Positions 37,480 to 46,671 are shown, counted from the stretch's first letter. The stretch is 64,000 nt of DNA from Saccharopolyspora ipomoeae (GCF_029952525.1 NZ_JASAOF010000001.1:310001-374000), one strand, 5' to 3'. Numbers and translations are program-made. The notes: generated by a model from the sequence alone, not told the origin.

Positions 37480-38370
37480 ATGTTGCGCACGAGATCGAGG
37501 CGGCTGGTCGCGATTCTGGCCGCGCTCGCCGCGCTGGTGATGGTCGCCGCCGGGTGCGGTGGCCGCGAAGCGCAGACCGGCCAGGAAGCCAAGCAGATCA
37601 ACATCGGCTACATCGCGTGGGACGAGGACATCGCCGTCACGTACCTCTACAAGGAACTGCTGGAACGACGCGGCTACAAGGTCAACGCCACCGAGCTGGA
37701 GGCCGGTCCGATCTACGCCGGGCTCGCCCAGGGCAACCCGGACCTGTTCCTGGACGCGTGGCTTCCCGCCACGCACGAGGACTACTGGAAGCAGTACGGA
37801 CCCCAGCTAGAGGACCTGGGGATCTGGTACGACCAGGCCACGCTCAACATCGCCGTGCCCAACTACATGACCGACGTGAACACGATCGCCGATCTCAAGG
37901 GCAAGGGCGCCGAGCTGAACGGCACCATCACGGGCATCGACCCGGGCGCCGGCCTGAGCCGCACCACCAAGGAGGCGCTGCCGAAGTACGGCCTGGAGGG
38001 CGAGTACCAGCTGCAGACGTCCTCGACTACGGCGATGCTCGCCGCGCTGCAGAAGGCGACCGACGAGCAGAAGCCGATCGTGGTGACCCTGTGGCACCCG
38101 CACTGGGCCTACGCCCGCTACCCCATCAAGGACCTGCAGGACCCGATGGGCGCGATGGGGCAGGCCGAGCAGATCCACGCGGTCGGGCGCAAGAACTTCA
38201 GCCAGGACTTCCCCGAGGTCACCGAGATGGTCAAGAAGTTCAAGCTGACCGACCAGCAGCTCGCCAGCCTGGAGAACGAGATCAACAGCGCCGCCAAGGG
38301 CCAGGAGCAGCAGGCCGCCAAGAAGTGGGCCGACGCCAACCCGGACGTCATCAAGTCCTTCGCGGGCTGA
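37480..38370 (+). CDS. proX: Glycine betaine-type substrate-binding lipoprotein
   Basis: This 296-residue solute-binding protein has a signal peptide with lipobox LVMVAAGC, so Cys26 is lipidated and the protein is anchored outside the membrane. NIGYIAWDEDIAVTYL opens the mature part. TLWHPHWAYARYP carries Trp and His residues like those of the aromatic cage that holds the quaternary ammonium in OpuAC/ProX proteins. ATG 37480 is chosen with AGG 6 nt upstream; TTG 37474 is an alternative. It closes the three-gene operon before a cluster of palindromes. Confidence 0.92.
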   Translation: MLRTRSRRLVAILAALAALVMVAAGCGGREAQTGQEAKQINIGYIAWDEDIAVTYLYKELLERRGYKVNATELEAGPIYAGLAQGNPDLFLDAWLPATHEDYWKQYGPQLEDLGIWYDQATLNIAVPNYMTDVNTIADLKGKGAELNGTITGIDPGAGLSRTTKEALPKYGLEGEYQLQTSSTTAMLAALQKATDEQKPIVVTLWHPHWAYARYPIKDLQDPMGAMGQAEQIHAVGRKNFSQDFPEVTEMVKKFKLTDQQLASLENEINSAAKGQEQQAAKKWADANPDVIKSFAG

Positions 38371-38381
38371 TCATCCCTCCC

Positions 38382-38586
38382 GGGGACAGTTTTCATGGAA
38401 AGGACAGTTTTCATGAAAACTGTCCCCACCTCAGGACCCCAACCGAGACGAAGTTTTCATGAAAACTTCCCCACCCCACGAACCTCGCACCCACGGGCAG
38501 GGGCATCAGGGACGGGACAGTTTTCATGAGAACTGTCCCGTCCCCGGTGACCGGAGGGGGAGGAAGTTTTCATGAAAACTGTCCCC
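38382..38586. repeat. GTTTTCATGAAAAC palindrome cluster (five units)
   Basis: Units lie near 38382-38397 (half), 38402-38425 (perfect 24-bp palindrome), 38450-38469 (perfect 20-bp), 38509-38544 (36 bp, one wobble) and 38564-38586. Flanking arms alternate between GGGACAG and GGGAAG types, so units can pair with themselves or with neighbours. The cluster fills the 230-bp gap between the convergent binding-protein and VWA genes. Confidence 0.8.
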
Positions 38587-38600
38587 TGCCGAGGAACACC

Positions 38601-40553
38601 TCACCGGCGGCGCTTGGTGCGGAGGTAGTCGCCCACCACGGCTGCGCCGAGGCCGTCGGCTTCGGGGGCGAGGACTCGGCCGCCGCCTCGGCGGGCGACG
38701 ATGTTGACGAACCGCTCCAGGCGGGGGTCGTCGCCGAGCATGAAGACGCTCAGGGTGGTGCCCAGGCGGTGCAGGGCGTCCACTTCGGACAGGGTGACGC
38801 TCAGCGTGTGCGGGTCGGGCGGGTAGTCGAAGACCGCTTCCCCGTTCGGCTCCAGGTGGGCGGTGGGTTCGCCGTCGGTGATAACCAGCACGACGGGCTG
38901 CGCGTCGGAGTGCTTTCGCAGGTGCCGACCCGCGAGCAGCAGGGCGTGGTGCAGGTTCGTGCCCTGCTCCCACGCGCCCTCCAGCGCGGCCAGCTCACCG
39001 ACGTCCACAGCGGACGCGTATCGCCCGAAGGTGACCAGCTGCAAGGCATCCGAGCGGAACCGGGTCGCCACCAGGTGGTGCAGCGCGAGCGCGGTGCGCT
39101 TCATCGGCACCCACCGGCCGTCCTGCACCATCGACCACGACGTGTCCACGCACAGCACCACCGCCGAGCGCGACCGCTGCTCGGTCTCGGCGACCTCCAG
39201 GTCCGCGAGGTCCAGCATCGGCGAGTCCGGCCCCTCGGCCGCGCGGCGCAGCACCGCGTTGCGGACCGTGCGCACGGCGTCCCACGGCTCGGCGTCGCCG
39301 TAGGTCCAGGGCCGGGTGGTGCCGGTGAGCTCGCCCGCCGCGCCCGCGCGGTCGGTGTCCCGCTCGCCCCGCCGCGTCCCGAGCTGCGAGATCACCGACT
39401 GCAGCGCGTTCTCCCCGAGCCGCCGCATCGCCCGCGGGCTCAGCTGCAACGACCCGTCCGGCGCGCGCCGCAGCAGACCTTGATCGCGCAGCTGGCGCTC
39501 GATCTGCGACAGCCGCTGCGCGTCGACGGTGGCCTGCGGGCCGAGCTGGCGCTCCAGCGCCTCCAGGTCGATGTCCTCCAGGCTCGCGCCCGGGTAGGAC
39601 TGGCTCAGCTGCTCGGCCAGCCGGTCCATCTCGCCGAGCTCGGCCATCGCCGCGGTCGCCTCCGCCATGCCCATCGGCTGGTCGCCGCGGAACCGCGCCC
39701 GCCCGTTCCAGTCCTCGCCGGGCCGCAACCCCTGCAGCTGCCGGTCGATGTTCTGCAGCGCCTGCGCGATGCGCGGATCGCCGAAAGCCTGCTGCGACAA
39801 CGCCATCAGCTCCTGGCGCTGCTCCTCGCTCATCGAGTTGAGCACGCGCTGCGCGGCGGCCGACCGGGCCGCGAGCGCGTCGACGAGCTCGTCGACGTTC
39901 TGCGGGTTCTCCGGGAAGAACTCGCCGTGCTTCGCCATGAACTCGTCGAACTTCTGCTGGACGTCGTCATCGCCGCGGGCGTGCGCGGCCAGCAGGGCCG
40001 ACAGGTCGTCGAGCATCTCCCGCACCCGCTCGACGTCCTCCGGCGAGACGTCCTGCATCGCGTCCTTCATGCCCTGGAAGCGCTGTTCGAGGACCTCGGT
40101 GCCCAGCATCTGCCGGATCTCCTCGAACGCCTCCCGGGCCTCCGCCGACCGCCAGTCGTACTCCGAGAGCTCGTTGACCTGCCCGGACACGTCCGGCGGC
40201 AGGGCGCTGAGCTGCAGCTCGCGGAAGCGGGCGTCCTCGGAGGTGTCGGCCGCCAGCGCCAGCCGCTCCTGCTCCAGCGCCCGCTCCAGCAGCCTGCGGA
40301 CCTCGGAGATCGTGCCGTCGAGCCGGTGGCGGCGCTGCATCTCGCTGCGCCGCTGCCACAACCGGCGGGTCAGCTCGTCCAGCCCGGACGAGTCGCGGGT
40401 GCCGGTGCGCAGCAGCTCCTCCAGCGCCGAACGCGGGGAGGCGCCCTCCATGACGTCGCGGCCGATCTGGTCCAGCGCGTCGCGCAGGTCGACCGGCGGC
40501 TCCAGCGGGTCGGGCCCGCCGTGCCACGCCGAGTACCGGTAGCGCGGACTCAT
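38601..40553 (-). CDS. VWA-domain protein, partner of the MoxR-type ATPase
   Basis: This 650-residue protein has a long, charged, helical N-terminal region (about 1-440). A von Willebrand A domain follows (about 440-640) with an intact metal-ion site: VDTSWSM (DxSxS), a Thr in GRYASAV/EQGTNLHHAL, and ITDGEPT (TDG). Such proteins work with MoxR AAA ATPases as chelatase-like or chaperone assemblies. Its ATG overlaps the stop of the ATPase gene by one base (TGATG), so expression is coupled. The pair resembles mycobacterial Rv0958-Rv0959. The substrate is unknown. Confidence 0.85.
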   Translation of the reverse strand: MSPRYRYSAWHGGPDPLEPPVDLRDALDQIGRDVMEGASPRSALEELLRTGTRDSSGLDELTRRLWQRRSEMQRRHRLDGTISEVRRLLERALEQERLALAADTSEDARFRELQLSALPPDVSGQVNELSEYDWRSAEAREAFEEIRQMLGTEVLEQRFQGMKDAMQDVSPEDVERVREMLDDLSALLAAHARGDDDVQQKFDEFMAKHGEFFPENPQNVDELVDALAARSAAAQRVLNSMSEEQRQELMALSQQAFGDPRIAQALQNIDRQLQGLRPGEDWNGRARFRGDQPMGMAEATAAMAELGEMDRLAEQLSQSYPGASLEDIDLEALERQLGPQATVDAQRLSQIERQLRDQGLLRRAPDGSLQLSPRAMRRLGENALQSVISQLGTRRGERDTDRAGAAGELTGTTRPWTYGDAEPWDAVRTVRNAVLRRAAEGPDSPMLDLADLEVAETEQRSRSAVVLCVDTSWSMVQDGRWVPMKRTALALHHLVATRFRSDALQLVTFGRYASAVDVGELAALEGAWEQGTNLHHALLLAGRHLRKHSDAQPVVLVITDGEPTAHLEPNGEAVFDYPPDPHTLSVTLSEVDALHRLGTTLSVFMLGDDPRLERFVNIVARRGGGRVLAPEADGLGAAVVGDYLRTKRRR

Positions 40554-41953
40554 CAGCTGTACACCGAGCGGTCGTCGTCGGAGTCCTTGCCCAGCTTCTT
40601 GGCCAGGTACAACGACTCCAGGGCGAGTTCCACGGCGCTGGCGATGCGGCCCGGCGGGTCGTCGGCGCGCACCCCGGCGCGCTCGGCGACCTGGTGCAGC
40701 ACCGGCAGTTCCGGCAGCGCGGTGAGCACGTCCCGGCCCGCGATCTGCTCGCCGGTGGCCACCGGGTGTCCGTCGACGACGGCCTCGGCCAGCGAGTTCA
40801 GGTCCAGCCCGGCGAACAGGCCCCGCGCGGTGTCGGCGACCGAGCGCCGCAGCAGGTAGTTCAGCAGCTCGTCCTCGCGGCCCTCCTCGCCCGCCTCGAA
40901 CTCGATCTTGCCGCGCAGCACGGCGGGCACCGCGGCCAGGTCGACCGGGCGGGCCACCGCCGGGTCCTCCCCGGTCAGCGCCGAGCGGTGCAGCGCGGCG
41001 GCCGCGACGGTCTCGGCGGCGGCGATGGCGAACCGCGCCGACACGCCCGAGCGCTGGTCCACGGCGCTGGACTCGCGCAGGTGGTCCACGAAGCGGGCCA
41101 GCACCTCCAGCAGGTGGTCGCCGACCTCCGCCGGCAGGTCCGCCTCCTGGCGCATCAACGACACCTCGTCGTCGATCTCCGTCGGGTAGTGGGTGCGGAT
41201 CTCGGCGCCGAAGCGGTCCTTGAGCGGGGTGATGATCCGGCCGCGGTTGGTGTAGTCCTCGGGGTTGGCGGTGGCCACCAGCAGCACGTCCAGCGGCAGC
41301 CGCAGGCTGTAGCCGCGGATCTGGATGTCGCGCTCCTCCATGACGTTGAGCAGCGACACCTGGATCCGCTCTGCCAGGTCCGGGAGTTCGTTGATGGTCA
41401 CGATGCCCCGGTGCGCGCGCGGGACGAGTCCATAGTGGATGGTCTCGGGGTCGCCCAGCGACCGGCCTTCGGCGACCTTGACCGGGTCGACGTCGCCGAC
41501 CAGGTCGCCGACGGAGGTGTCGGGCGTGGCCAGCTTCTCGACGTAGCGGTCGTCGCGGTGCCGCCAGGCCACCGGCAGGTCGTCGCCCAGCTCGGCGGCG
41601 CGGCGCAGCGAGACCGGCGTGATCGGCTGCAGCGGGTGCTCGCCCAGCTCGGAACCCTCGATGACCGGGGTCCACTCGTCCAGCAGCGCGTGCAACCCGC
41701 GCAGCAGCCGGGTCTTGCCCTGACCGCGCTCACCGAGCAGCACCACGTCGTGCCCGGCGATCAGCGCGCGTTCCAGCTGCGGCAGCACGGTCCGGTCGAA
41801 ACCGACGATGCCGGGCCACAGCGCCTGCCCGGAGCGCAGCGCCGTCAGCAGGTTCGCGCGCATCTCCGCCTTGATGCTGCGGGGTTCGTGTCCGCTGGTG
41901 CGCAGCTCCCCCGCCGTGCGGGGCAGCCCTGGAGGTGGGGTCGGGATCGTCAC
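40553..41953 (-). CDS. MoxR/magnesium-chelatase-type AAA+ ATPase
   Basis: This 466-residue AAA+ protein has Walker A GERGQGKT, Walker B-like GIVTINELPDLAERIQVSLL, sensor LVATANPEDYTNRGRIITPLKDRF and a C-terminal helical lid. It resembles the ChlI/BchI subunit of magnesium chelatase, but without pigment genes a chelatase role is unlikely. With its VWA partner it probably remodels a protein complex. GTG 41953 is preferred: TAGCGT lies 7 nt upstream (leaderless), and the frame upstream of it is unlike the family. It is translationally coupled to the VWA gene. Confidence 0.87.
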   Translation of the reverse strand: MTIPTPPPGLPRTAGELRTSGHEPRSIKAEMRANLLTALRSGQALWPGIVGFDRTVLPQLERALIAGHDVVLLGERGQGKTRLLRGLHALLDEWTPVIEGSELGEHPLQPITPVSLRRAAELGDDLPVAWRHRDDRYVEKLATPDTSVGDLVGDVDPVKVAEGRSLGDPETIHYGLVPRAHRGIVTINELPDLAERIQVSLLNVMEERDIQIRGYSLRLPLDVLLVATANPEDYTNRGRIITPLKDRFGAEIRTHYPTEIDDEVSLMRQEADLPAEVGDHLLEVLARFVDHLRESSAVDQRSGVSARFAIAAAETVAAAALHRSALTGEDPAVARPVDLAAVPAVLRGKIEFEAGEEGREDELLNYLLRRSVADTARGLFAGLDLNSLAEAVVDGHPVATGEQIAGRDVLTALPELPVLHQVAERAGVRADDPPGRIASAVELALESLYLAKKLGKDSDDDRSVYS

Positions 41954-41960
41954 GCCCACG

Positions 41961-41966
41961 ACGCTA
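41961..41966 (-). promoter_or_regulatory. Putative -10 box of the MoxR-type gene
   Basis: TAGCGT on the minus strand lies 7 nt before GTG 41953. There is no ribosome site in the gap. Confidence 0.45.
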
Positions 41967-42075
41967 CTCCGAGGGAAACGTGAACGCCGCCACCGCGTCG
42001 AGGATTTCGAATCGTGAACCGGTGGAGTAGAACACTCCACGGCAACGAAAAATCGCGAAGCGGTGGGAGGCCCTG

Positions 42076-43314
42076 GTGGCTCTGGAAATCGAGGTGGAGC
42101 CGGGCGAGGTCGGCTTCGACGCGGACCGGTTGCGGCGGATCGACCGGCACTTCGAGGACTACGTCACGACGGGCAAGCTGCCCGGCTGGCTGGTGCTCGT
42201 GGCCCGCCAGGGCAAGATCGCGCACCTGTCGACGCACGGCATGCGCGACATCGAGAGCGGCAAACCGGTCGAGTCCGACACGCTGTTCCGGATCTACTCC
42301 ATGACCAAGCCGATCACCTCGGTCGCGGCCATGATGCTCTACGAGGAAGGCGCGTTCGAGCTCACCGACCCGGTCAGCGACTTCATCCCGTCATTCGCCG
42401 ACATGTCCGTCTACACCGGCGGGCCCGCCCGCAACCCGCAGACGCGGCCGGCGACCGAGCCGATCCGGATCTGGCACCTGCTCACCCACACCGCCGGGCT
42501 CACCTACGCGTTCAACTACCTGCACCCGCTCGACGAGCTGCACCGCCGCGCCGGGTTCGAGTTCGGCATGGCGCCCGACCTGGACCTGGCCGCCTGCTGC
42601 GACGCGTGGGCGGAGATCCCGCTGCTGTTCGACCCGGGCACACGCTGGAACTACTCGGTGGCCACCGACGTGCTCGGCCGCGTCGTGGAGGTCGCCTCCG
42701 GGCAGCGGCTCGACGAGTTCTTCCGCACCCGCGTGCTCGACCCGCTGGGCATGACCGACACCGGTTTCCAGGTCGACCCGGCCGATGCCGACCGGCTGGC
42801 CTCGCTGTACTCGGCTGACCCGCAGGGCAAGGCTCGGCTGCACCCCAAGCACGAGCAGATGTACGACACGGCGTTCGAGCCGCCGAAGGCGCCCTCCGGC
42901 GGTGGCGGTCTGTTCTCCTCGGCGCGCGACTACCACCGCTTCCAGCAGATGCTGCTGCGCCGCGGCGAGCTCGACGGGGTGCGGCTGCTGGGCGGGCGCA
43001 CGGTCGACTTCATGACTCGCAACCACCTGCCCGGCGGCGCGGACCTGGAGACCCTGGCGATGGGCTCGTTCTCCGAGGTCGCCAACGCGGGCAAGGGCTT
43101 CGGCCTGGGATTCTCGGTGGTCGACGACCCGCTGGCGGCCAAGGTCCTGAGCTCGAAGGGCGAGTTCGCCTGGGGCGGCCTGGCCAGCACGGCCTTCTGG
43201 GTCGACCCGGCGGAGGACCTCACGGTCCTGTTCCTGACCCAGCTGATGCCCTCCAGCACCCACCCGATCAGGCCCTACCTGCACCAGCTGGTGTACCAGG
43301 CCCTGGCGGACTGA
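42076..43314 (+). CDS. Beta-lactamase-fold serine hydrolase
   Basis: This 412-residue serine hydrolase of the class C beta-lactamase/esterase group has the catalytic SxxK (SMTK, residues about 75-78). YSV in RWNYSVATDVLG is at the YxN position (Tyr, with Ser and Val in place of x and Asn). A HLLTHTAGLTY segment and a late GGLAST turn are also present. No signal peptide is visible, so it is likely cytoplasmic, as in EstB-type esterases. GTG 42076 has GGAGG 5 nt upstream. It stands alone, divergent from the MoxR gene. The substrate is unknown; a role in antibiotic resistance is not indicated. Confidence 0.83.
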   Translation: MALEIEVEPGEVGFDADRLRRIDRHFEDYVTTGKLPGWLVLVARQGKIAHLSTHGMRDIESGKPVESDTLFRIYSMTKPITSVAAMMLYEEGAFELTDPVSDFIPSFADMSVYTGGPARNPQTRPATEPIRIWHLLTHTAGLTYAFNYLHPLDELHRRAGFEFGMAPDLDLAACCDAWAEIPLLFDPGTRWNYSVATDVLGRVVEVASGQRLDEFFRTRVLDPLGMTDTGFQVDPADADRLASLYSADPQGKARLHPKHEQMYDTAFEPPKAPSGGGGLFSSARDYHRFQQMLLRRGELDGVRLLGGRTVDFMTRNHLPGGADLETLAMGSFSEVANAGKGFGLGFSVVDDPLAAKVLSSKGEFAWGGLASTAFWVDPAEDLTVLFLTQLMPSSTHPIRPYLHQLVYQALAD

Positions 43315-43356
43315 CCGACCCGTCAGCAAACCGGCGAAGTCGGTCACCGCGGAGCT

Positions 43357-44157
43357 TCAAAAAGCCGGCCAGGGGATCGCGGGCCAGTCCCCGGACGGTT
43401 CCGGGTAGACCCCCGCTTCGAGCAGCCGGTCGATGCGGGTGCTCACGGCCTGCACCTCTTTGATCGTGAGGTGGTCGGAGAGCTCCTCGGCGAGGTCCCC
43501 CTCCATGAGGGCGCGGACCTCGCCGAGCCGCTCCAGCTCGGCCTCGCCGACGCGCTCGCCGATCCAGCCCCACAGGACCGTGCGCAGCTTGTCGTCGGTG
43601 TTGAGGCTGACGCCGTGGTCGACGCCCAGCACCCGGCCGTCGGGGGCGCGCAGGATGTGCCCGCCCTTGCGGTCGGCGTTGTTGATCACGATGTCGAGCA
43701 CCGCGAGCCGCCGCAGCTGGTCGTGGTCGGCGTGGGCGAGCACCACCGGATCGCCGTCGGGGTCCTGGGCGCGCAGCACCTGCCGCCAGCCGTCGCGGAC
43801 CTCGCTGGGGTGGGTGATGTCGACGAGCTGCGCGTCCTCCTCGGCCTGCTCGTCGATCCACAGCTGCACCATGCCGGGCCCGAACGGGCCGTCGCGGAGC
43901 AGCGTCGGCGGGATCAGGCCCCAGCCCGTCGCCTCCGAGATCAGGTAGGACGCGACCTCGCGGCCGGCCAGGGTGCCGTCGGGGAAGTCCCACAGCGGGC
44001 GCTCGCCGCGCACCGGCTTGTAGACGCACTCACCGGAGAGGCCGTCGAGCTCCACCGAGCAGAACAGCGTCGCGTTGGACGCCTCGACGAGCCTGCCCTG
44101 GATCTCCAGCCGCCCGTGGCGCAGCAGCTCGCAGGTCGCGGGCTCCTCGACGGCCAC
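43357..44157 (-). CDS. SCO1664-family protein (PI3/4-kinase-like fold)
   Basis: This 266-residue protein is conserved in actinobacteria. Kinase-like features are the Lys in CVYKPVRGERPLWDFP, VLDIVINNADRKGGHIL (catalytic-loop-like Asp and Asn) and VLGVDHGVSLN (metal Asp). The arrangement resembles the PI3/4-kinase or HipA-like fold. A phosphotransfer role is inferred. It starts at GTG 44157 just after the DUF3090 gene, and is probably cotranscribed with it. In several actinobacteria this pair sits beside mshC; here mshC is about 8 kb away. Confidence 0.78.
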   Translation of the reverse strand: MAVEEPATCELLRHGRLEIQGRLVEASNATLFCSVELDGLSGECVYKPVRGERPLWDFPDGTLAGREVASYLISEATGWGLIPPTLLRDGPFGPGMVQLWIDEQAEEDAQLVDITHPSEVRDGWRQVLRAQDPDGDPVVLAHADHDQLRRLAVLDIVINNADRKGGHILRAPDGRVLGVDHGVSLNTDDKLRTVLWGWIGERVGEAELERLGEVRALMEGDLAEELSDHLTIKEVQAVSTRIDRLLEAGVYPEPSGDWPAIPWPAF

Positions 44158-44162
44158 GGGGC

Positions 44163-44729
44163 TCAGACCTCGTCCGAGCGCCGGTAGCCGTTCTGCCGCG
44201 GGCAGATGTGACCAGCCGGGTCCAGCGGTTCGCTGCACAGCGGGCACGGCTTGCGACCTGCGCTGATGACCCGCTCGGCGCGTTCCGCGAAGGCGCGGGC
44301 GTGCACCGGGCTGAGGAACACGCGCAGCGCGTCCGGCCCCTCCTCGGTGTCGTCGAGGACGACCGACTCGTCGATCTCCTCCTCGGTGACCGCGAGCAGT
44401 TCGACGACCACGGCCTCGGACTCGGCGTCCCAGCCCAGGCCCATCGTGCCGACGCGGAACTCCTCGTCGACCGGGACCGAGAGCGGTTCGGTGTCGACGA
44501 GCTCCTCGGGCGTGGAGCCGGGCAGGTCGGCGTCGAACCGGCGCTGCACCTCGTCGAGGAGCGCACCGATCCGCTCGGCCAGGACCGAGACCTGTTGCTT
44601 TTCCAATTGCACGCTGACCGTGCGGACGTCCTCGGACGCCTGCAGGTAGAAGGTGCGATCGCCGGGTTCCCCGACCGTTCCGGCGACGAATCGGTCGGGT
44701 TGGCGGAAGACGTGGATGACACGAGCCAT
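44163..44729 (-). CDS. DUF3090-family protein
   Basis: This 188-residue protein is of the actinobacterial DUF3090 family: VIHVFRQPDRFVAGTVGEPGDRTFYLQA at the N-terminus and RVFLSPVHARAFAERAERVI near 145. The C-terminal zinc-ribbon-like CPLC...HICP (about 165-180) is followed by RQNGY. The Cys pairs suggest a bound metal. GGAGGGG precedes ATG 44729 and a TAGTGT box lies 10 nt further up. The gene is immediately upstream of the SCO1664-like gene, with a conserved partnership. Function is unknown; it may modify or sense a small molecule. Confidence 0.85.
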   Translation of the reverse strand: MARVIHVFRQPDRFVAGTVGEPGDRTFYLQASEDVRTVSVQLEKQQVSVLAERIGALLDEVQRRFDADLPGSTPEELVDTEPLSVPVDEEFRVGTMGLGWDAESEAVVVELLAVTEEEIDESVVLDDTEEGPDALRVFLSPVHARAFAERAERVISAGRKPCPLCSEPLDPAGHICPRQNGYRRSDEV

Positions 44730-44953
44730 GACCCCTCCGACACTAGGCCACCGAGCGCACGTCGTGCGCGACTGGCCCCCGTTTTGTACATCACCTTCCG
44801 GTGCAACGCGGTGACCAGGGATGACCCTCCCCCGCGGGAGCGTGTTCGCTGTTGGTGAACTGCGGCGCGGCACGCTGACTGCCGATACGCTCGCGGCAAG
44901 ATCAGCGGTGTTCGAGCCGACCGGGGCTCGAACCGACCGGATGGAGCACGCCG

Positions 44954-45886
44954 ATGAGCACGCGCGAACTGACCCGCCCGCCGAGGCTGCGTCCGGGTGC
45001 CGTGGTGGCGGTGGTCGCTCCGGCCGGCCCGGTGCCCGCGGAGCTGCTGGAGACCGGCCTCGCCCTGCTGCGCGACTGGGGGCTGGAGGTCCGCGTCGGC
45101 AAGCACGTCCTGGACCGCCACCCGCGCCTGGACTACCTCGCGGGCACCGACGCCGACCGGGCCGCCGACCTGCAGCAGGCCTGGTGCGACCCGGAGGTCG
45201 AGGCGGTGTTCTGCGCGCGCGGCGGCTACGGCTGCCTCCGCATGATCGATCACCTGGACCTCGGCGAGCTGACCGCCGCCGGACCGAAGATCCTCGTCGG
45301 GTCCAGCGACGTCACGGCGCTGCACGAGGTGTTCGCCGCCGAGCTGGGGCTGGCCACGATCTTCGGGCCGATGGTGGCGACCAAGGCGTTCGCGCACGAC
45401 GACAAGGCCCGCGACCACCTGCGCCGCACCCTGTTCACGCCGGAGGCCGTGACGATACTGACCGGCCGCAACGCGGCGACGATGGTGCCCGGGCGCGCCC
45501 TGGGCGTCACCTACGGCGGAAACCTGAGCCTGCTCGCGGGATCGCTGGGCGCGGGCCTGGCCGCCCGGCCGCCGGAGCGCGGCATCGCGCTGCTGGAGGA
45601 CGTCACCGAGGAGCCCTACCGCCTCGACCGGTTCCTGATCCAGCTGATCCGCGCGGGCTTCTTCAAGGGCGCGGCCGGGATCGCGCTGGGCTCGTGGACC
45701 GACTGCGGCCCGGTGGAGGAGGTCCGCGCGATGCTGGAGAACCTCCTGGGCGACCTCGGCGTCCCGATCCTCTGGGAGCTCGGCTTCGGCCACTGCGAGG
45801 CCCAGCGCACCGTCCCCCTCGGCGTCGCAGCAGAGCTCGACGCCGACGCCCAACGCCTCTCCGTCCTCCAACCCGCCCTTCGGTAG
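44954..45886 (+). CDS. LD-carboxypeptidase (S66 family, LdcA/MccF-like)
   Basis: This 310-residue serine peptidase is expected to trim the terminal D-Ala from tetrapeptides of recycled peptidoglycan. The S66 catalytic Ser is in LVGSSDVTALHEVF, with the Glu in the GIALLEDVTEEPYRLDR region and the His in FGHCEAQRTVPLG. The N-terminal VVAVVAPAGPVP and CARGGYGCLRM segments match the family. MccF-type members cleave antibiotics, which cannot be excluded. There is no signal peptide, so it is cytoplasmic. It is followed by a palindrome cluster. Confidence 0.88.
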   Translation: MSTRELTRPPRLRPGAVVAVVAPAGPVPAELLETGLALLRDWGLEVRVGKHVLDRHPRLDYLAGTDADRAADLQQAWCDPEVEAVFCARGGYGCLRMIDHLDLGELTAAGPKILVGSSDVTALHEVFAAELGLATIFGPMVATKAFAHDDKARDHLRRTLFTPEAVTILTGRNAATMVPGRALGVTYGGNLSLLAGSLGAGLAARPPERGIALLEDVTEEPYRLDRFLIQLIRAGFFKGAAGIALGSWTDCGPVEEVRAMLENLLGDLGVPILWELGFGHCEAQRTVPLGVAAELDADAQRLSVLQPALR

Positions 45887-45891
45887 GGAGC

Positions 45892-46028
45892 GCGAGGTTT
45901 TCATGAAAACTGTCCCACCCCACGAGACCCCAACCCTGAGGACCGAGTCCGTGAGGTGGGGAAGTTTTCATGAAAACCTCGCCTCTCCCGGGACCCCAGG
46001 GGTGGGGAAGTTTTCATGAAAACCTCGC
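45892..46028. repeat. GTTTTCATGAAAAC palindrome cluster (three units)
   Basis: The unit at 45892-45910 (GCGAGG arm left) is the exact inverse of the 19-nt units at 45964-45982 and 46010-46028 (CCTCGC arm right). Either can therefore pair with it as a long stem. The other arms are CTGTCCC and GGTGGGGAAG. It lies between the LD-carboxypeptidase and the uridine-kinase-like gene, both rightward, and abuts the latter's promoter. Confidence 0.8.
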
Positions 46029-46029
46029 G

Positions 46030-46035
46030 TAGGTT
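46030..46035 (+). promoter_or_regulatory. Putative -10 box of the uridine-kinase-like gene
   Basis: TAGGTT lies 6 nt before GTG 46042. The last palindrome unit (to 46028) covers the region where a -35 box would be, so the repeat may influence this promoter. Confidence 0.45.
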
Positions 46036-46041
46036 CGGGGT

Positions 46042-46671
46042 GTGCGTGTGCGGGCGATCTCTCCTGAGGCACTGGTGGACGAGGTGGTGGAGCGGGTCGA
46101 CGCCCTTCCCGGGCGGCGGCTGCGGGTAGCCGTTGACGGGGCCGAGGCCGCCGGGACCGGCGAGTTCGCGGATCGGCTGGTGCCGCCGCTGCGGGAGCGG
46201 AGCCGCGAGGCCGTGCGGGTGCGGGCCGCGGACTACCTGCGCCCCGCGTCGGTGCGGCTGGAGCACGGCCACCACGACCCGGACTCCTACTACCTGTCCT
46301 GGTTCGACACCACGGGCCTGGCCCGCGAGGTCCTCCGCCCGCTCGCCGCGGACGGGACCGGGCGGGTGCTGCCCGCGCTGTGGGATCCCGAGGCCGACCG
46401 CTCCCCTCGCCTGAACCGCGTGTCGCTGCCGGAGCGCGGAGTGGCCATCGTCGACGGACCGCTGCTGCAGGGCGTGGGCCTGGACTTCGACCTCGTCGTG
46501 CACCTCTGGCTCTCCGACGGAGCGCTGCGGCGCCGCACACCGGAGGACCGCCACTGGACGCTGCCCGCGTTCGAGCGCTACGCCGAGGAGGTCGACCCCA
46601 CCTCCCTGGCGGACCTCGTGGTCCGCGTCGACCACCCGGACCGCCCGGCGATCATCGACAGCTTCAGCTGA
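46042..46671 (+). CDS. Uridine kinase-like protein with altered P-loop
   Basis: This 209-residue P-loop nucleoside-kinase relative has VDGAEAAGTGEFADRLV at the P-loop position, where active enzymes read GxxxxGK(S/T). Residues 33-40 here are GAEAAGTG, so the Lys is missing. SYYLSWFDTTGLAREVL, a DGPLLQG segment and an HLWLSDGALRRRTPEDRH lid are present. The protein may bind but not phosphorylate nucleosides. GTG 46042 has a -10 box 6 nt upstream and no ribosome site. The converging neighbour is the dipeptide ABC operon. Confidence 0.7.
   Translation: MRVRAISPEALVDEVVERVDALPGRRLRVAVDGAEAAGTGEFADRLVPPLRERSREAVRVRAADYLRPASVRLEHGHHDPDSYYLSWFDTTGLAREVLRPLAADGTGRVLPALWDPEADRSPRLNRVSLPERGVAIVDGPLLQGVGLDFDLVVHLWLSDGALRRRTPEDRHWTLPAFERYAEEVDPTSLADLVVRVDHPDRPAIIDSFS

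Noticed and set aside
38382..38586. A CRISPR-like array of regularly repeated units
   Set aside because: Repeats are themselves palindromic with variable arms, spacing is irregular, there is no leader or cas gene, and units recur singly elsewhere.
40553..41953. True magnesium chelatase subunit I
   Set aside because: The AAA motifs fit, but no pigment genes are present and the VWA partner lies in a MoxR-type pair.
42076..43314. A secreted antibiotic-resistance beta-lactamase
   Set aside because: There is no signal peptide and the YxN motif is altered. An esterase-type serine hydrolase is more likely.
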